From Megaleporinus macrocephalus (taxonomy: Eukaryota > Chordata > Actinopteri > Characiformes > Anostomidae), in assembly GCA_021613375.1 (NCBI GenBank), contig CM038716.1, positions 13,451,274 to 13,515,273 on the forward strand: 64,000 bases of DNA, in the 5' to 3' direction. The notes under the pieces were generated by a model that was given only the letters and a program-made list of their open reading frames with translations, was not told where the DNA came from and did not search any database. Position 1 is the first letter of the stretch. Every line of letters begins with the position of its first letter. Positions 11,357 through 23,029 of this stretch are shown piece by piece. The translations under genes and the position numbers were made by a program.

Positions 11357-12530
11357 CAGGGCCTTGCAAAAGTATTCGCCCCCCTTGAACTTTTCAACCT
11401 TTAGCCACATTTCAGGCTTCAAACATAAAAATATGAAATTGTAATATTTTGTGAAGAATCAACAACAAGTGGGACACAATCGTGAAGTGGAGAGAAATTT
11501 ATTCGATATTTTAAACTTTTTTTAGAAATAAAAAACTGAAAAGTGGGGTGTGCAAAATTATTAATACTTTGTAGCGCCACCTGCTGAGATTACAGCTGCA
11601 GGTCGTTCTGGGTACGTCTCTATCTTCCTCACAAAACAGCTGGAGCTCAGTGAGGTTGGATGGAGAGCGTTTGTGAGCAGCAGTTTTCAGATCTTTTCAC
11701 AGATTCTCGATTAGAGTCAGGTCTGAACTTTGACTTGGCCGTTCTATCACCTGGATACGTTTATTTGTGAACCAGTCCATTGTAGATTCTGCTTTATGTT
11801 TTGGATCATTGTCTTGTTGGAAGATAAATCTCCGTCCCAGTCTCAGGTCTTTTGTAGACTCCAACAGGTTTTCTTCCAGAATGCTCATGTATGTAGCTCC
11901 ATCCATCTAACCCTAACCCATCAATCTTAACCATCTTCCCATCCCAGCTGAAGAACAGCAGCCCCAGAGCATGAAGCTGCCACCACCATGTTTGACAGTG
12001 GGGATGGTGTGTTCAGGGTTGTTTTGCATTGAGGCTTAAAAGTTCGATTTTGGTTTCATCTGACCAGAGCACCTTCTTCCACATGTTTGGTGGGTCTCCC
12101 AGGTGGCTTGTGGTAAACTTTGAACGAAACTTTTTGGAGATCTTTGAGAAATGGCTTTCTTCTTGCCACTCTTCCATAAAGGCCAGATTTGTGCAGTGTG
12201 CGACTGATTGTTGTCCTATGGACAGATTCTCCACCTCAGCTGTAGATCTCTGCAGTTCATCCAGAGTGATCATGGGCCTCTTGGCTGCATCTCTGATCAG
12301 TCTTCTCCTTGTTTGAGATGAAAGTTTAGAGGGACGGCCGGGTCTTGGTAGATGTGCAGTGGTCTGATACTCCTTCCATTTCAATATGATCGCTTGCACA
12401 GTGCTCCTTGAGATGTTTAAAGCTTGGGAAATCTTTTTGTATCCAAATCCGGCTTTAAACTTCTCCACAACAGTATCTCCTGCATGGTTTTTAACATGTT
12501 TAATTGACGTGGATAGAGATGCTAGAGATT
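11357..12530 (-). mobile_element. Truncated Tc1-like transposon (cagggccttgcaaaag family)
   Basis: The left terminus cagggccttgcaaaagtatt sits right after TA (11355-11356), as expected for a Tc1 element. The transposase remnant is read on the minus strand. The expected inverted partner is missing near 12530, where the sequence passes into unrelated DNA, so the right end and the start of the transposase have been lost. Confidence 0.85.
11697..12510 (-). pseudogene. Tc1-like transposase, frameshifted
   Basis: Read on the minus strand. The 12013-12468 frame holds the DNA-binding half: a helix-turn-helix with GYKKISQALNISRSTVQAII, then the GRPSKLS linker and a second helix-turn-helix region, ending with WSDETKIELL, the first catalytic aspartate block of Tc1 enzymes. 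The frame then breaks. The 11697-11906 frame resumes with FQQDNDPKHKAE (second aspartate) and RPSQSSDLTLIENL (the usual PSQSPDLNPIENL block, third acidic residue kept). The family is normally about 340 residues. In-frame codons continue upstream of the GTG at 12468, and the N-terminus is lost. It is not functional. Confidence 0.88.
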
Positions 12531-12559
12531 GTATCTCGAGCGCTGTGTGGAGTCGGGAG

Positions 12560-13320
12560 TTGAGTGAGCGCAGATGCCGGCGTTAAAAGGTGGCAAAACG
12601 CTGGAAACAAGCTGTCAAGGACATTCCCGCGATGACAAGTGCTTTCTGGTTCAGGCAGTTGGCAGATGGGTAATTTGGAGGTTTCTAATAATGGTGGGAA
12701 TCATTGGCGATAATAAGGAGTAAAGCGTGTGCCGCAAGGAAAAAAATTGGCGGGAAAAACTCCAGCGAAAGTGTTTATGGCATCGTTGCGCCTTCATGCA
12801 AATCAAGATAATTGCAGGCAATGGCGGGCGTTTTCCGTGCAGCAAGACGTACAATTACAGTTTATCAGTATGGACACACCGCTGCCTGTTTAATGAGCCT
12901 GATTCACATGCCGACGTGTAATATCCCATCATGCTCTACCCGCGGCCAATGTTTGCCTTCGCTCGTTGTTGTTTTTTTGTTTTTTTTGGGTTATTTTCCC
13001 CTCAAATAATTGCAAACGTTTTTCAACAAGGTTGCAAATAAACATGTTTTAACTTTGCTAATTAGCATAGCAGGCCCCAAGGCAGTGCTCCCAGCCTCGC
13101 TCTCCCTCCTCGTCTCCCGGTGAAGCCTGATGAGATATTGTTCCGTCTCCGAAGCTGCTCGGTTGGGGAGATTTCATCTGGCGTTTCTCATTTGGGCCGC
13201 ATTGTGTTGAGCACAGAAGGTTTGGAGAACGTCTTCAATTACTGAGCAACGTCGACAAGTCGGTAGTTACGCCGATTCATGCACGGATGTGTCGTTGATT
13301 TCCTGAAAAATAAAAGATAA
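12560..13320. other. Non-repetitive island, candidate conserved non-coding element
   Basis: Balanced-composition DNA with no long frame and no transposon signature, which contrasts with the neighbours. It contains several homeodomain-type TAAT/ATTA cores, for example gctaattagcatagcag. 13013-13042 is almost identical to a patch inside the Tc1 element at 13807-13836. Regulatory function is only inferred from how it looks. Confidence 0.4.
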
Positions 13321-13718
13321 AAAAAAAGAAAAAGAAAGTGTCCTATAACACGTGGTCATTCTGACAGATTGTAGTACCACAGAGGAAGTGTAGGAGGCGA
13401 TATACATCCTTATTTTTTAATTATATGCTGCTAAAAACTTTAAGAAAGATCCAATTATTATATAATTGATTGAATGAGCAATATTTGCAACCGTATTTTT
13501 AAGGAATAGCATTATGGTGTAAGTTATATACCAATAAATTCAAGTGCTTCATCGATACAACCTATAACTATGACTTCATATGGTAGCAAACACTTAAACT
13601 AGTTTTATTTAGCTTTATTAAAGCATTTTAGGTTGAACCCGCGATTCCTTTTCCCAGTTTGTTTGTTGCTTCACCCAAAGCAATTTGAAGTAACATTGCA
13701 TTTTAATGGACCAATATA

Positions 13719-14864
13719 CACTGCTCAAAAAAATAAAGGTAACACTCAAATAACACATTCTAGATCTAAATAAATGAAATATTCTCATTGAATACTTTGT
13801 TTTATACAAACATTTTTCAACAAGGTTGCAAATAAATCAAATTTATTAACCAATGGAGGCCTGGATTTGAAGTCACACCCAAAATTAAAGTGGAAAAACC
13901 CACTACAGGCTGATCCAACTTTGATGTAATGTCCTTAAAACAAGTCTAAATGAGGCTCAGTATTGGGTGTGGCCTCCACGTGCCTGTATGACCTCCCTAC
14001 CACACCTGGCCATGCTCCTGATGAGGTGGCAGACCGTCTCCTGAGGGATCTCCTCCCAGACCTGGACTAAAGCATCCGCCAACTCCTGGACAGTCTGTGG
14101 TGCAACGTGACGTTGGTGGATGGAGCGAGACATGATGTCCCAGATGTGCTCAATCGGATTAAGGTTGGGGAACGGGCGGGCCAGTCCATAGCTTCAATGC
14201 CATCATCTTGCAGGACCTGCTGACACACTCCAGCCACATGAGGTCTAGCTTCGTCCTGCATTAGGAGGAACCCAGGGCCAACCGCACCAGCATATGGTCT
14301 CACAAGGGGTCTGAGGATCTCATCTCGGTACCTAATGGCAGTCAGGCTACCTCTGGCGAGCACATGGAGGGCTGTGCGGCCCACCAAAGAAATGCCACCC
14401 CACACCATTACTGACCCACTGCCAAACCGGTCCTGCTGAAGGATGTTCAGGCAGCAGATCGCTCTCCACGGCATCTCCAGACTCTGTCACGTCTGTCACA
14501 TGTGCTCAGTGTGAACTGCTTTCATCTGTAAAGAGCTCAGGAGGGCGCCAGTGGCCAATTTTGCCAATCCTGGTGTTCTCTGGCAAACGCCAAGCGTCCT
14601 GCACGGTGTTGTGAGCACCACCCCCATCTGTGGACATCGGGCCCTCATACCATCCTCATGGAGTCGGTTTCTAACTGTTTGTGCAGACACATGCACATTG
14701 GTGGTCTGCTGGAGGTCATGTTGCAGGGCTCTGGCAGTGCTCCTCCTGTTCCTCCTTGCACAAAGGCGGAGGTAGCGGTCCTGCTGCTGGGTTGTTGCCC
14801 TCCGACGGCCTCCTCCACGTCTTCCTGGTAGCGCCTCCAGCCTTGGATGCTACGCTGACAGACA
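13719..14864 (-). mobile_element. Truncated Tc1-like transposon (cactgctcaaaaaaataaag family)
   Basis: Begins after TA (13717-13718) with the terminal repeat cactgctcaaaaaaataaag, a well-known fish Tc1-like end. The minus strand carries the transposase. Near 14864 the element stops abruptly at the start of a different repeat, so the distal inverted repeat is absent. The leader region contains a foreign-looking 30-bp patch at 13807-13836. Confidence 0.85.
14067..14850 (-). pseudogene. Tc1-like transposase, frameshifted
   Basis: Minus-strand remnant. The 14496-14696 frame has [18 protein letters not shown], the second helix-turn-helix of the DNA-binding domain. The 14067-14474 frame has GSVMVWGGIS, then FLLMQDEARPHVAGVCQQVL with the second catalytic aspartate, then DWPARSPTLIRLS, where the family normally reads DWPARSPDLNPIEH. 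The third acidic position is therefore damaged. Frameshifts near 14480 and upstream of 14700 separate the parts. The family length is about 330-350 residues. The copy is dead. Confidence 0.88.
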
Positions 14865-15128
14865 CTTCTTGCAAGAGTTTTAGTTCTATGATTGCAGACT
14901 GTGGTTCACCTGTTTCTTTACTTCATTTGTTATCTGTTTCAAACACTGTGTCCACTCACTGTCCACTCACTGTCCACTCTATTACACACTCCTACTTTGT
15001 TGGTCCAACAAGTCAAGTTTGTGTTGCTCATCCTCTAGCCCTTCACTAGTGGATGCTGTCACCGCCTACAGGGCACTGTTGTCTAGACACTTTTGGTTGG
15101 TTGATGATTTCTCAGTCCAGCAGTGACA

Positions 15129-15133
<5 letters not shown>
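14865..15133 (-). mobile_element. Partial palindromic MITE, inverted orientation
   Basis: From about 14940 the sequence is the reverse complement of the middle of the elements at 29400, 52500 and 54835: tccactcactgtccactc, a GGTCCA block, TGTCTAGACACTTTTGGTTGG and cagtccagcagtgacactg. It interrupts or abuts the Tc1 element on its left and ends at a (TA)n tract. Confidence 0.7.
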
Positions 15134-15200
<67 letters not shown>

Positions 15201-15203
15201 TAC
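15132..15203. repeat. (TA)n(CA)n microsatellite
   Basis: An AT dinucleotide tract of about 58 bp passing into a short CA tract. Confidence 0.95.
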
Positions 15204-15571
15204 ACTTTAATATATTCCCTCTACATTAAACTAAAGCCGAGCTGGAACCCCAGTAGGATCCAAATGGCTTCATAAGACTTCTAGCAGAAAATGTGTTGAT
15301 TTGTTAGCCTAGTGTGAGCTAATAGGATTACAGCGTTTAAACTGAGTGTGTCCACTCTCTGCGACTCCCTGACCGACGCTCGCCAGCCTTTCATCTCTGC
15401 GTGAGTCGGGAGCGAAGAGTAAGTTTGATCTGTCAGCCTTAAGCTGGTCTGTTATATCCCCCCGGCAACTCTCCCTGAGTCTCAATAAGGCGGAGGACTG
15501 AAATGCCATACGCCGAGAAGCGACTGCGGCTTTCTGCACGAGCAGACTTCAAACATGTTGAGATGTTCACT
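15204..15571. other. Non-repetitive island, no gene
   Basis: Balanced, CpG-containing sequence (gccgagaagcgactgcgg, cgacgctcgccagcc) with a 76-codon minus frame at 15309-15539 that shows no domain. It resembles the other repeat-free islands in this window and may be a conserved non-coding element. Confidence 0.4.
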
Positions 15572-15622
15572 CTACCAGTCCAAAGTTTAAGAACACTAAA
15601 CTAAAGTTTAAGATATACACTA

Positions 15623-15691
<69 letters not shown>
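15572..15691. repeat. Tc1 terminal scrap and (TA)n
   Basis: ctaccagtccaaagtttaag resembles the outer end of another fish Tc1 family. A (TA)n tract follows at 15626-15691 and directly abuts the next MITE. Confidence 0.5.
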
Positions 15692-16495
<804 letters not shown>

Positions 16496-16505
16496 TGAAG
16501 TATTC

Positions 16506-16506
16506 T

Positions 16507-16601
<95 letters not shown>
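16506..16601. repeat. (CA)n(TA)n microsatellite
   Basis: A CA tract of about 19 bp followed by roughly 77 bp of TA. It generates a 75-codon minus-strand isoleucine-tyrosine frame that is not a gene. Confidence 0.95.
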
Positions 16602-16602
<1 letters not shown>

Positions 16603-17599
16603 GCACAAAATCATTACCAAATCCATTGGTTACAATACAAATCCATAACAAAGTAAAAAAAATCTTAACACACTCAGAGTAATCTAAAAATTAGTCATTA
16701 GACTAATCGACTAATCGAAAAAAACAAAAATACCCCAAACATTAGATTAATCGATTATGAAATGAATCATTAGGTTCAGCCCTAGTATAATTACAGCCAA
16801 AACCAAGTGTGTTTGTGTATATATACACACAACTAGAAGGGGAACATCTATGAAATAAGTTGACTTATTGTGGTTGCAGGTGGTTAATATCGTGTTCCTG
16901 TAGTATCCCAGGTGGTTGCTAGAGTGTGAACTGTGTGGCTGAACTCTTGATTTGACGCTCTGGTCTCATGAAAAGACTCTACAGAGGCTACAGTTCTTAG
17001 AAAAATAACAAATTATTAGATTTTTTGACACTCTAGGTCATCATAACTCTGTAGCCTGTCACGAAAGTCACCTCCTGCATCCCCCCGTCGGCTCTGTCCC
17101 TTCATTATCCCCCAACCTGCTGCTTGTTCAGTTGGTCTGTATCTGGTTTCGTGGTGTCCCTTATTAGCTCTGAGATTTGTTGATGTTTGCCTGCCTGTTT
17201 ATTTGGTCAATGGATTTTCTGCCCCGGACTTCTGTCAAACTTTGGCTCTGATTATTAAAGTTTAGTTACAGATCGTATCTCCAGAGTTGGGGAAGAAGTT
17301 AACAGCAGTGCTACTGAATGTAGTCATGCTCTTCTCAGTGAACTGGGTCAGAATGTCCATCGCTATTCAGTAACCTGTGAGTAACAGACAGGAATACATG
17401 GACGTGAACTTATATGACGAACTCACTTAAGCTTAAATAAGTCATGGGTTTTCATTATGTATTGCTGGGGTAACTGAAAGCCGAGGTGGTGCTCTTAAGA
17501 ATCTCTGGGGATTCGCGGCAGTCAGACTTTTCTGACAACAAAGCAATATGACTCTTTCACCGAGCATCAAAATCAAATTTGTTATCTTTATCTACATCT
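16602..17599. other. No gene seen
   Basis: AT-rich near 16650-16800, more balanced after 16850. No long frame. ggtggttgctagagtg-type words near 16905 are of the CCACCTGGGAT/GCAACC type common in the duplication at 18582-19650. Confidence 0.5.
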
Positions 17600-18262
17600 A
17601 AGCAACGGCCCACTGGCTTATTGTAGAAGCTTCAACAACTGCCCATTGACTTCTAATACAAGCTTCAACAACTGCCCATTGACTTCTAGTAGTAGCTTCA
17701 GCAACTGCCCATTGACTTCTAATACAAGCTTCAACAACTACCCATTGACTTCTAGTAGTAGCTTTAGCCACTGCCCTTTAACTCCTAGTAGTAGCTTCAG
17801 CAACTGCCTATAGACTTCTAGTATTAGCTTCAGCACTTGCCGACTGGCTTATATTAGAAGCTTCAGGAACTGTCCATTGACTTCTAGTAGTAGCTTCAGG
17901 AACTATCCATTGACTTCTAGTAGTAGCTTCAGCAACTGCCCATAGATTTTTATTACAAGCTCCAGCAAATGCCCATTGACTTCTATCACAAACTTCAGGA
18001 ATTGCTCATTGACTGATACTAGAAGCGTCAACAACTGCCCATAGACTTATATTACAAGCTTCAACAACTGCCCATAGACTTATATTACCAGCTTTAACAA
18101 CTGCCCATAGACTTATATTACCAGCTTCAACAACTGCCTATAGACTTATATTACCAGCTTCAACAACTGCCCATTGACGTCTATTCAGCAATTGTACACT
18201 GATTTCAATAAGAAGCATTAGTAACTGCCCATTGACTTCTATTAAAGCTTCAGCAACTGCTT
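17600..18262. repeat. 33-bp tandem repeat
   Basis: About 19 diverged copies of a 33-bp unit around AGCTTCAACAACTGCCCATT plus GACTTCTAATACA. Copies alternate between aatacaagct, agtagtagct and tattaccagct spacers. The period is a multiple of three, but stops occur in each frame and no protein is implied. Confidence 0.92.
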
Positions 18263-18581
18263 ATTGGCTTGTGATTGCACATTGTAAACAGTGCTTCATT
18301 GGTGCAACCTAAAAAACTACTTATGTGTAAGCTAACAATTGAACTAGTTTTATCCAACCTGTATTAAACATGTAGTTTAAATGAAAGATTATTTTAGTCT
18401 AAATAATATATTGAGTTGACTAAAAGTATTTTTTTTAATTGCTTGTTACAGATTTGTAGAAAATTGTAATTTTACTGCAGCGATCAACAGAAGGTTCAGT
18501 CAAGGTTTCAATTTTGCTGTGAACTGAACTGGCCATCAAATATACATTTTTACAATACACAATTTTTTATAATTTAAGTGC
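18263..18581. other. No gene seen
   Basis: AT-rich spacer between two tandem structures. No frame and no recognised repeat end. Confidence 0.5.
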
Positions 18582-19650
18582 ACTTGCAACATCCCAGCAT
18601 TCATGTGGCAACATCCTAGTAACCACCTGGGATACCACAGCTTCTATCTAGCAATACCATAAAAACTATTTGTAATACATAAAAACATATAAAAATACCT
18701 TAGCAACCAATTAGCAACACCATGGTAACCATTTGAACTATTAATGCTACCATCTCTCAGCATCCTAGCAACCTCCTCAGGTACCACAGCAACCTAGCAA
18801 AACCCTAGCAACCACCTGAGATAACACCTTAGAACGCCCCAGCAGTGCTATGACTCTTAAATACATTCAGGAAAAGCTTATAATATAAAAATAGGATAAT
18901 TACATTGTATTAATTATGTAATCAATATTAATTAAGTAGGGACAGTCCAATAATTATACATTATAATATATTACCACAGTTTAGGCCGAATGCAGGTGTT
19001 TATAATTAATTAAATATACAGTATTGTATTGTGGTCATATGTGCATATCAAGTATTATATAACATGCTTTAATGAAATATACCTCACCCTCAGTTTTAAC
19101 TTGTATACGTAGCTTCAGCAACTGCACTCACAACGTCCCACCATCCATGTGAGATAGCAAAGTAACTGACTGGCAACATCCTTGTAACCACCTGGGATAC
19201 CATAGCTTCTATCTAGTAATACCATAAAAACTATATATAATACCACATAAAAACATAAAAAATACCATAGCAACCAATTAGAATCACTGTGGCAACCACT
19301 TGAACAAGAAGTGCTACCATGTCCCAACATCCTAGCAACCTCCTCAGGTACCACAGCAAGAACCTAGCAACCATCTGAGAATGGTTTAAGCTGTGCAATG
19401 ACTCTGAAATACATTCTGGAAAAGCTTATAATATAAATATAGGATAATTACATTGTACTAATTATGTAATCAATGTTAATTAAGTAGGAACAGTCCAATA
19501 ATTACAAATAATAAAATATTTCCACAGTTTAGGCAGAATGCAGGTGTTTATAATTAATTTAATATACAGTATTGTATTGTGGTCATATGTGCATATCAAG
19601 TATTATATAACATGCTTTAATGAAATATACCTCACCCTCAGTTTAAAACT
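18582..19650. repeat. 548-bp direct tandem duplication
   Basis: Two adjacent copies in direct orientation (about 18582-19102 and 19130-19650). acctcaccctcagttt at 19081 recurs at 19629, giving a 548-bp period. Most of the length is nearly identical, with small indels in the CCTAGCAACCACCTG-type part. The copies hold AT-rich sequence and short GCAACC-type words found in many fish minisatellites. The 79-codon minus frame at 19115-19354 is incidental. Confidence 0.92.
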
Positions 19651-19799
19651 GAGCTAATCACCTGTTCATTGCAACTAATCACAACTTCAGTGACGATTGT
19701 GAAAACATGAAACATGTCAATTGTCGGTCTTGACTCAGTCTTGACTAGTCCTAGTCTTGGACTGGGTTTTAACAATGGTGGTCTTGATTATGAGCCTGT

Positions 19800-20010
19800 A
19801 TTTGATACCGTCGCCATCCAGAGAAAAACTTATATCACTATTTTTGTTGATTTCTATTTTCCTACATCATTCAAACATTGTGTAAATAGAAACGCTCCAA
19901 AATAGCTTGGAAGAATTTCTGGTTCCATTGACTTCCATTGAAAGTAGAAGGTTTCGGTCCTCACCTGTAAAGTCGTTATTTTGAAGATGTTTGGTTTTCT
20001 TAGGACGGCG
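19800..20010 (+). repeat. Dispersed repeat family X, copy
   Basis: Carries the family X signature: ACATCATTCAAACATTGTGT, then gaaacgctccaaaat, then ggttccattgacttccattg and AAAGTCGTTATTTTGAAGAT. Members also lie at 24770, 31215, 31660, 35565 and 53755. No coding content; probably a MITE or SINE-like element of unknown class. Confidence 0.7.
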
Positions 20011-20014
20011 ATGA

Positions 20015-20505
20015 TGCATTACACGCCACTGAAAACGTTTTCTGATAATCGAGGACCCGTACACCAGCTCAGTCCTCAGTCAGGCGTAATGGTGGGATGG
20101 TGCTTTAGCAGGGCTTTGGCTTTTGGGGGGGGCACCGAAGAGATTAGGACATTTTAAAGCCCACTCAAAAGGCTGTTTATGCTAATACTGACCTTTGGCT
20201 AATCACCCGAGTGTATTGGAGGCCTGTATCGCTGACAGCATGATTAGTTTCACTTAGTGTCTGATAGCGTTGTGTAACAGCTTATGGCTTTATTGATGCT
20301 GATATTAGATCCTGAGGGGTTTATTACCCGAGTGCGTTCCTCCACGGTATCGGAGTGCGCTGGGGTTCACGTTTACACTTTGGCTTGTGCCGATGGTGAC
20401 TTAACCTCAACGCGAGCTCTAATGAATGAGAGGATTCGCTCACGCCAGACGTTCGTTTTTTGCAAAGGATAAAAAGCATGATGACCAGGAAGTCATTTAT
20501 AGAAG
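20015..20505. other. Non-repetitive island, candidate conserved non-coding element
   Basis: Balanced sequence without transposon marks and without an open frame above 62 codons. It contains ggctaatcacccgagtg, tttattgatgctgatatta and similar homeobox- or Sox-like words. Regulatory function is only suspected, from contrast with the surrounding repeats. Confidence 0.4.
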
Positions 20506-20507
20506 AC

Positions 20508-20897
20508 AAGAGATGGAAGGATCGATCGGCTATGTATCGGCCGATATTTCTCTAATTTATCCGACCCCCGGAGCCGATCGATGGCGTTAAACAAATGAGT
20601 CTAATTTCTGTATTTACAGCTAGTGTTTCATCCAGGAAGAGGAGCCCTCCAGCCAGCTCCCAGCAAATCCTATCTGAACCACTAGGTGGAAACACATATC
20701 CTTTCATTTTCCACAGACTGACTAAAGCAGCGGCATCACGATAACAGTTTACGATGTTCACAGCATGTGCTGATAGCAATCAAAACAATATACAAATACA
20801 ATCAAATAACCCAGAAACCCGTGCAGACCAGTTCTGATCGGTACGAAAAGTACAGCAGTACATTTAATGATTACAGATTTAGTTTAAAATAACAGAG
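20508..20897. mobile_element. hAT-like element, left part only
   Basis: Matches the left part and an internal part of the complete element at 34576-35526: agatggaaggatcgatcggc, ctatctgaaccactaggtgg, tcattttccacagactg, CACAGCATG and aataacccagaaacccgt. Homology stops at taacagagtct, exactly where the next minisatellite begins, and the right terminus is missing. There are also internal deletions relative to the full copy. Confidence 0.8.
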
Positions 20898-22079
20898 TCT
20901 AGTGGAGTTGGGCTTGTTCTAGTGGAGTTGGGCTTGTTCTAGTGGAGTTGGGCTTGTTCTAGTGGAGTTGAGGTTGTTCTAGTGGAGATAAGGTTGTTCT
21001 AGTGGAGTTGGGCTTGTTCTAGTGGAGTTGGGCTTGTTCTAGTGGAGTTGAGGTTGTTCTAGTGGAGTTAAGGTTGTTCTAGTGGAGTTGGGGTTGTTCT
21101 AGCAGGGTTGGGGTTGTTCTAGTGGAGTTGGGGTTGTTCTAGTGGAGTCAAGGTTGTTCTAGTGGAGTTAAGGTTGTTCTAGTGGAGTTGGGGTTGTTCT
21201 AGTGGAGTTAAGGTTGTTCTAGTGGAGTTAAGGTTGTTTTAGTGGAGTTGGGGTTGTTCTAGTGGAGTTAAGGTTGTTCTAGTGGAGTTAAGGTTGTTCT
21301 AGTGGGGTTGGGGTTGTTCTAGTGAAGTTAAGGTTGTTCTAGCGGAGGTAAGGTTGTTCTAGCGGAGTTAAGGTCGTTCTAGTGGAGTTAAGGTTGTTCT
21401 AGTAGAGTTGGGGTTGTTCTAGTGGAGTTAAGGTTGTTCTAGTGGAGTTAAGGTTGTTCTAGTGGGGTTGGGGTTGTTCTAGTGAAGTTAAGGTTGTTCT
21501 AGCGGAGGTAAGGTTGTTCTAGCGGAGTTAAGGTTGTTCTAGTGGAGTTGGGCTTGTTCTAGTGGAATTGGGCTTGTTCTAGTGGAGTTGAGGTTGTTCT
21601 AGTGGAGTTGGGCTTGTTCTAGTGGAGTTAAGGTTGTTCTAGTGGAGTTGGGCTTGTTCTAGTGGAGTTGGGCTTGTTCTAGTGGAGTTGAGGTTGTTCT
21701 AGTGGAGTTAAGGTTGTTCTAGTGGAGTTAAGGTTGTTCTAGTGGAGTTGGGCTTGTTCTAGTGGAATTGGGCTTGTTCTAGTGGAGTTGAGGTTGTTCT
21801 AGTGGAGTTAAGGTTGTTCTAGTGGAGTTAAGGTTGTTCTAGCGGAGTTAAGGTTGTTCTAGTGGAGTTAAGGTTGTTCTAGTGGAGTTAAGGTTGTTCT
21901 AGTGGAGGTAGGGTTGTTCTAGTGGAGTTAAGGTTGTTCTAGTGGAGGTAGGGTTGTTCTAGTGGAGTTAAGGTTGTTCTAGTGGAGTTAAGGTTGTTCT
22001 AGTGGGGTTGAGGTTGTTCTAGTGGAGTTAAGGTTGTTCTAGTGGAGTTAAGGTTGTCCTAGTGGAGTTGGGGGTTGTT
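20898..22079. repeat. 20-bp minisatellite (agtggagttggggttgttct)
   Basis: About 59 units of 20 bp alternating between AGTGGAGTTGGGCTTGTTCT, ...GTTAAGGTTGTTCT and ...GTTGGGGTTGTTCT forms. The order of variants partly repeats: the gtggggttg, gtgaagtta, gcggaggta series at 21301 recurs at 21461 (160 bp). No frame and no telomere motif. Confidence 0.96.
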
Positions 22080-22310
22080 CTGTAGACCCCTGTGGTATGG
22101 CCTAAGCTCTTATCATTATTAGAATTTATTTCTTACATTACTTTTACTTTAATACTTTGAGTAGTTCTGGAAGCAATACTTTTACACTTTTACTGAGTAA
22201 AAAGCCTCAGTTGATACTTCAACTTCTACAGAAGTATGTTTAAACCCTAGTATCTATACTTCTACCTGAGTAATGAATGTGAATACTTTTAAAACCTTTG
22301 ATGAACTTCA
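22075..22310. repeat. Dispersed repeat shared with 10820-11045
   Basis: Second copy of the repeat described at 10820, joined directly to the end of the 20-bp minisatellite through the words gttctgtagacccctgtggt. AACCCTAGTATCTATACTTC and CTGAGTAATGAATGTGAATA are identical in the two copies. Confidence 0.75.
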
Positions 22311-22789
22311 AACTGGCCCACATAACTCCACATAAACACTTCTTCTACTTAAAATTCTTTTTAAAAACTGCTTCCAACACAGAAACAGCGTGCAGTCCCA
22401 GAGTGGATGCAACCGTACTGGATCCTGACCTCGAGTAAGACCCCTCCTGTGATGTGCACTGCACTGTTAACCCCTAGCCCACTGCTACGAGAGGCTAGTA
22501 GGCCTGGTGGATGTGGTAAAGCCATGCTTTCCGAGCCCACCAGCCATCTCCAACGTAAAGCTTTGAATATTCACCCTCCCAGAGTATCTCTAGTGGTGAG
22601 GCAGCTCCAGTGTTCTCTCTCGTTCTGCTTCTGTTTATATCTCTTCTTCTTTGGTTGCTGCTGAACGTGGTTCTTGTTGACGGTGCTCGCTCACCAGGAG
22701 CTTCAGCCATCGCTGTGTTTACTGTTCTTTTATTGGCTGCCTGTTCTTTAATGATCTAACCGGGAGCAGCACCTTCCCCATGACGGGGT
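22311..22789. other. No gene recognised
   Basis: Contains an 85-codon plus frame at 22407-22664 and a 71-codon minus frame at 22495-22710, neither with a known domain. Composition is balanced. I see no splice-like structure that would support an exon. Confidence 0.45.
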
Positions 22790-22985
22790 CGTAAGATAAT
22801 CCTTTATTAGTCCCACAGTGTTACAACAGCAAAGGGATAGCAACACACTCAGTACAAACAATAGATAAATAAAACAGTACAGTATATACAATATAAATAA
22901 TAAAAAATCAATAAACTCTTAAGATTGTATTTGCAAATAATTGCACGTTGCTTATGAATTGCACAGAAGTAATGAAAAAAATAAT
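22790..22985. repeat. Dispersed repeat (cctttattagtcccacagtg)
   Basis: gataatcctttattagtccc, followed by acagtgttacaacagcaaag, an AT-rich part and AATTGCAC words, is a typical LINE-associated fish repeat as I remember it. Non-coding. Confidence 0.5.
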
Positions 22986-23029
22986 ATTTTTTCAGTGTAA
23001 CATAATATAATTATATAACTGTGTAGTGT

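Noticed and set aside
20898..22079. Interstitial telomere-like repeat
   Set aside because: TTGGGGTTG resembles ciliate telomere motifs, but the unit is 20 bp with AGTGGAG and TTCT parts and contains no vertebrate TTAGGG runs.
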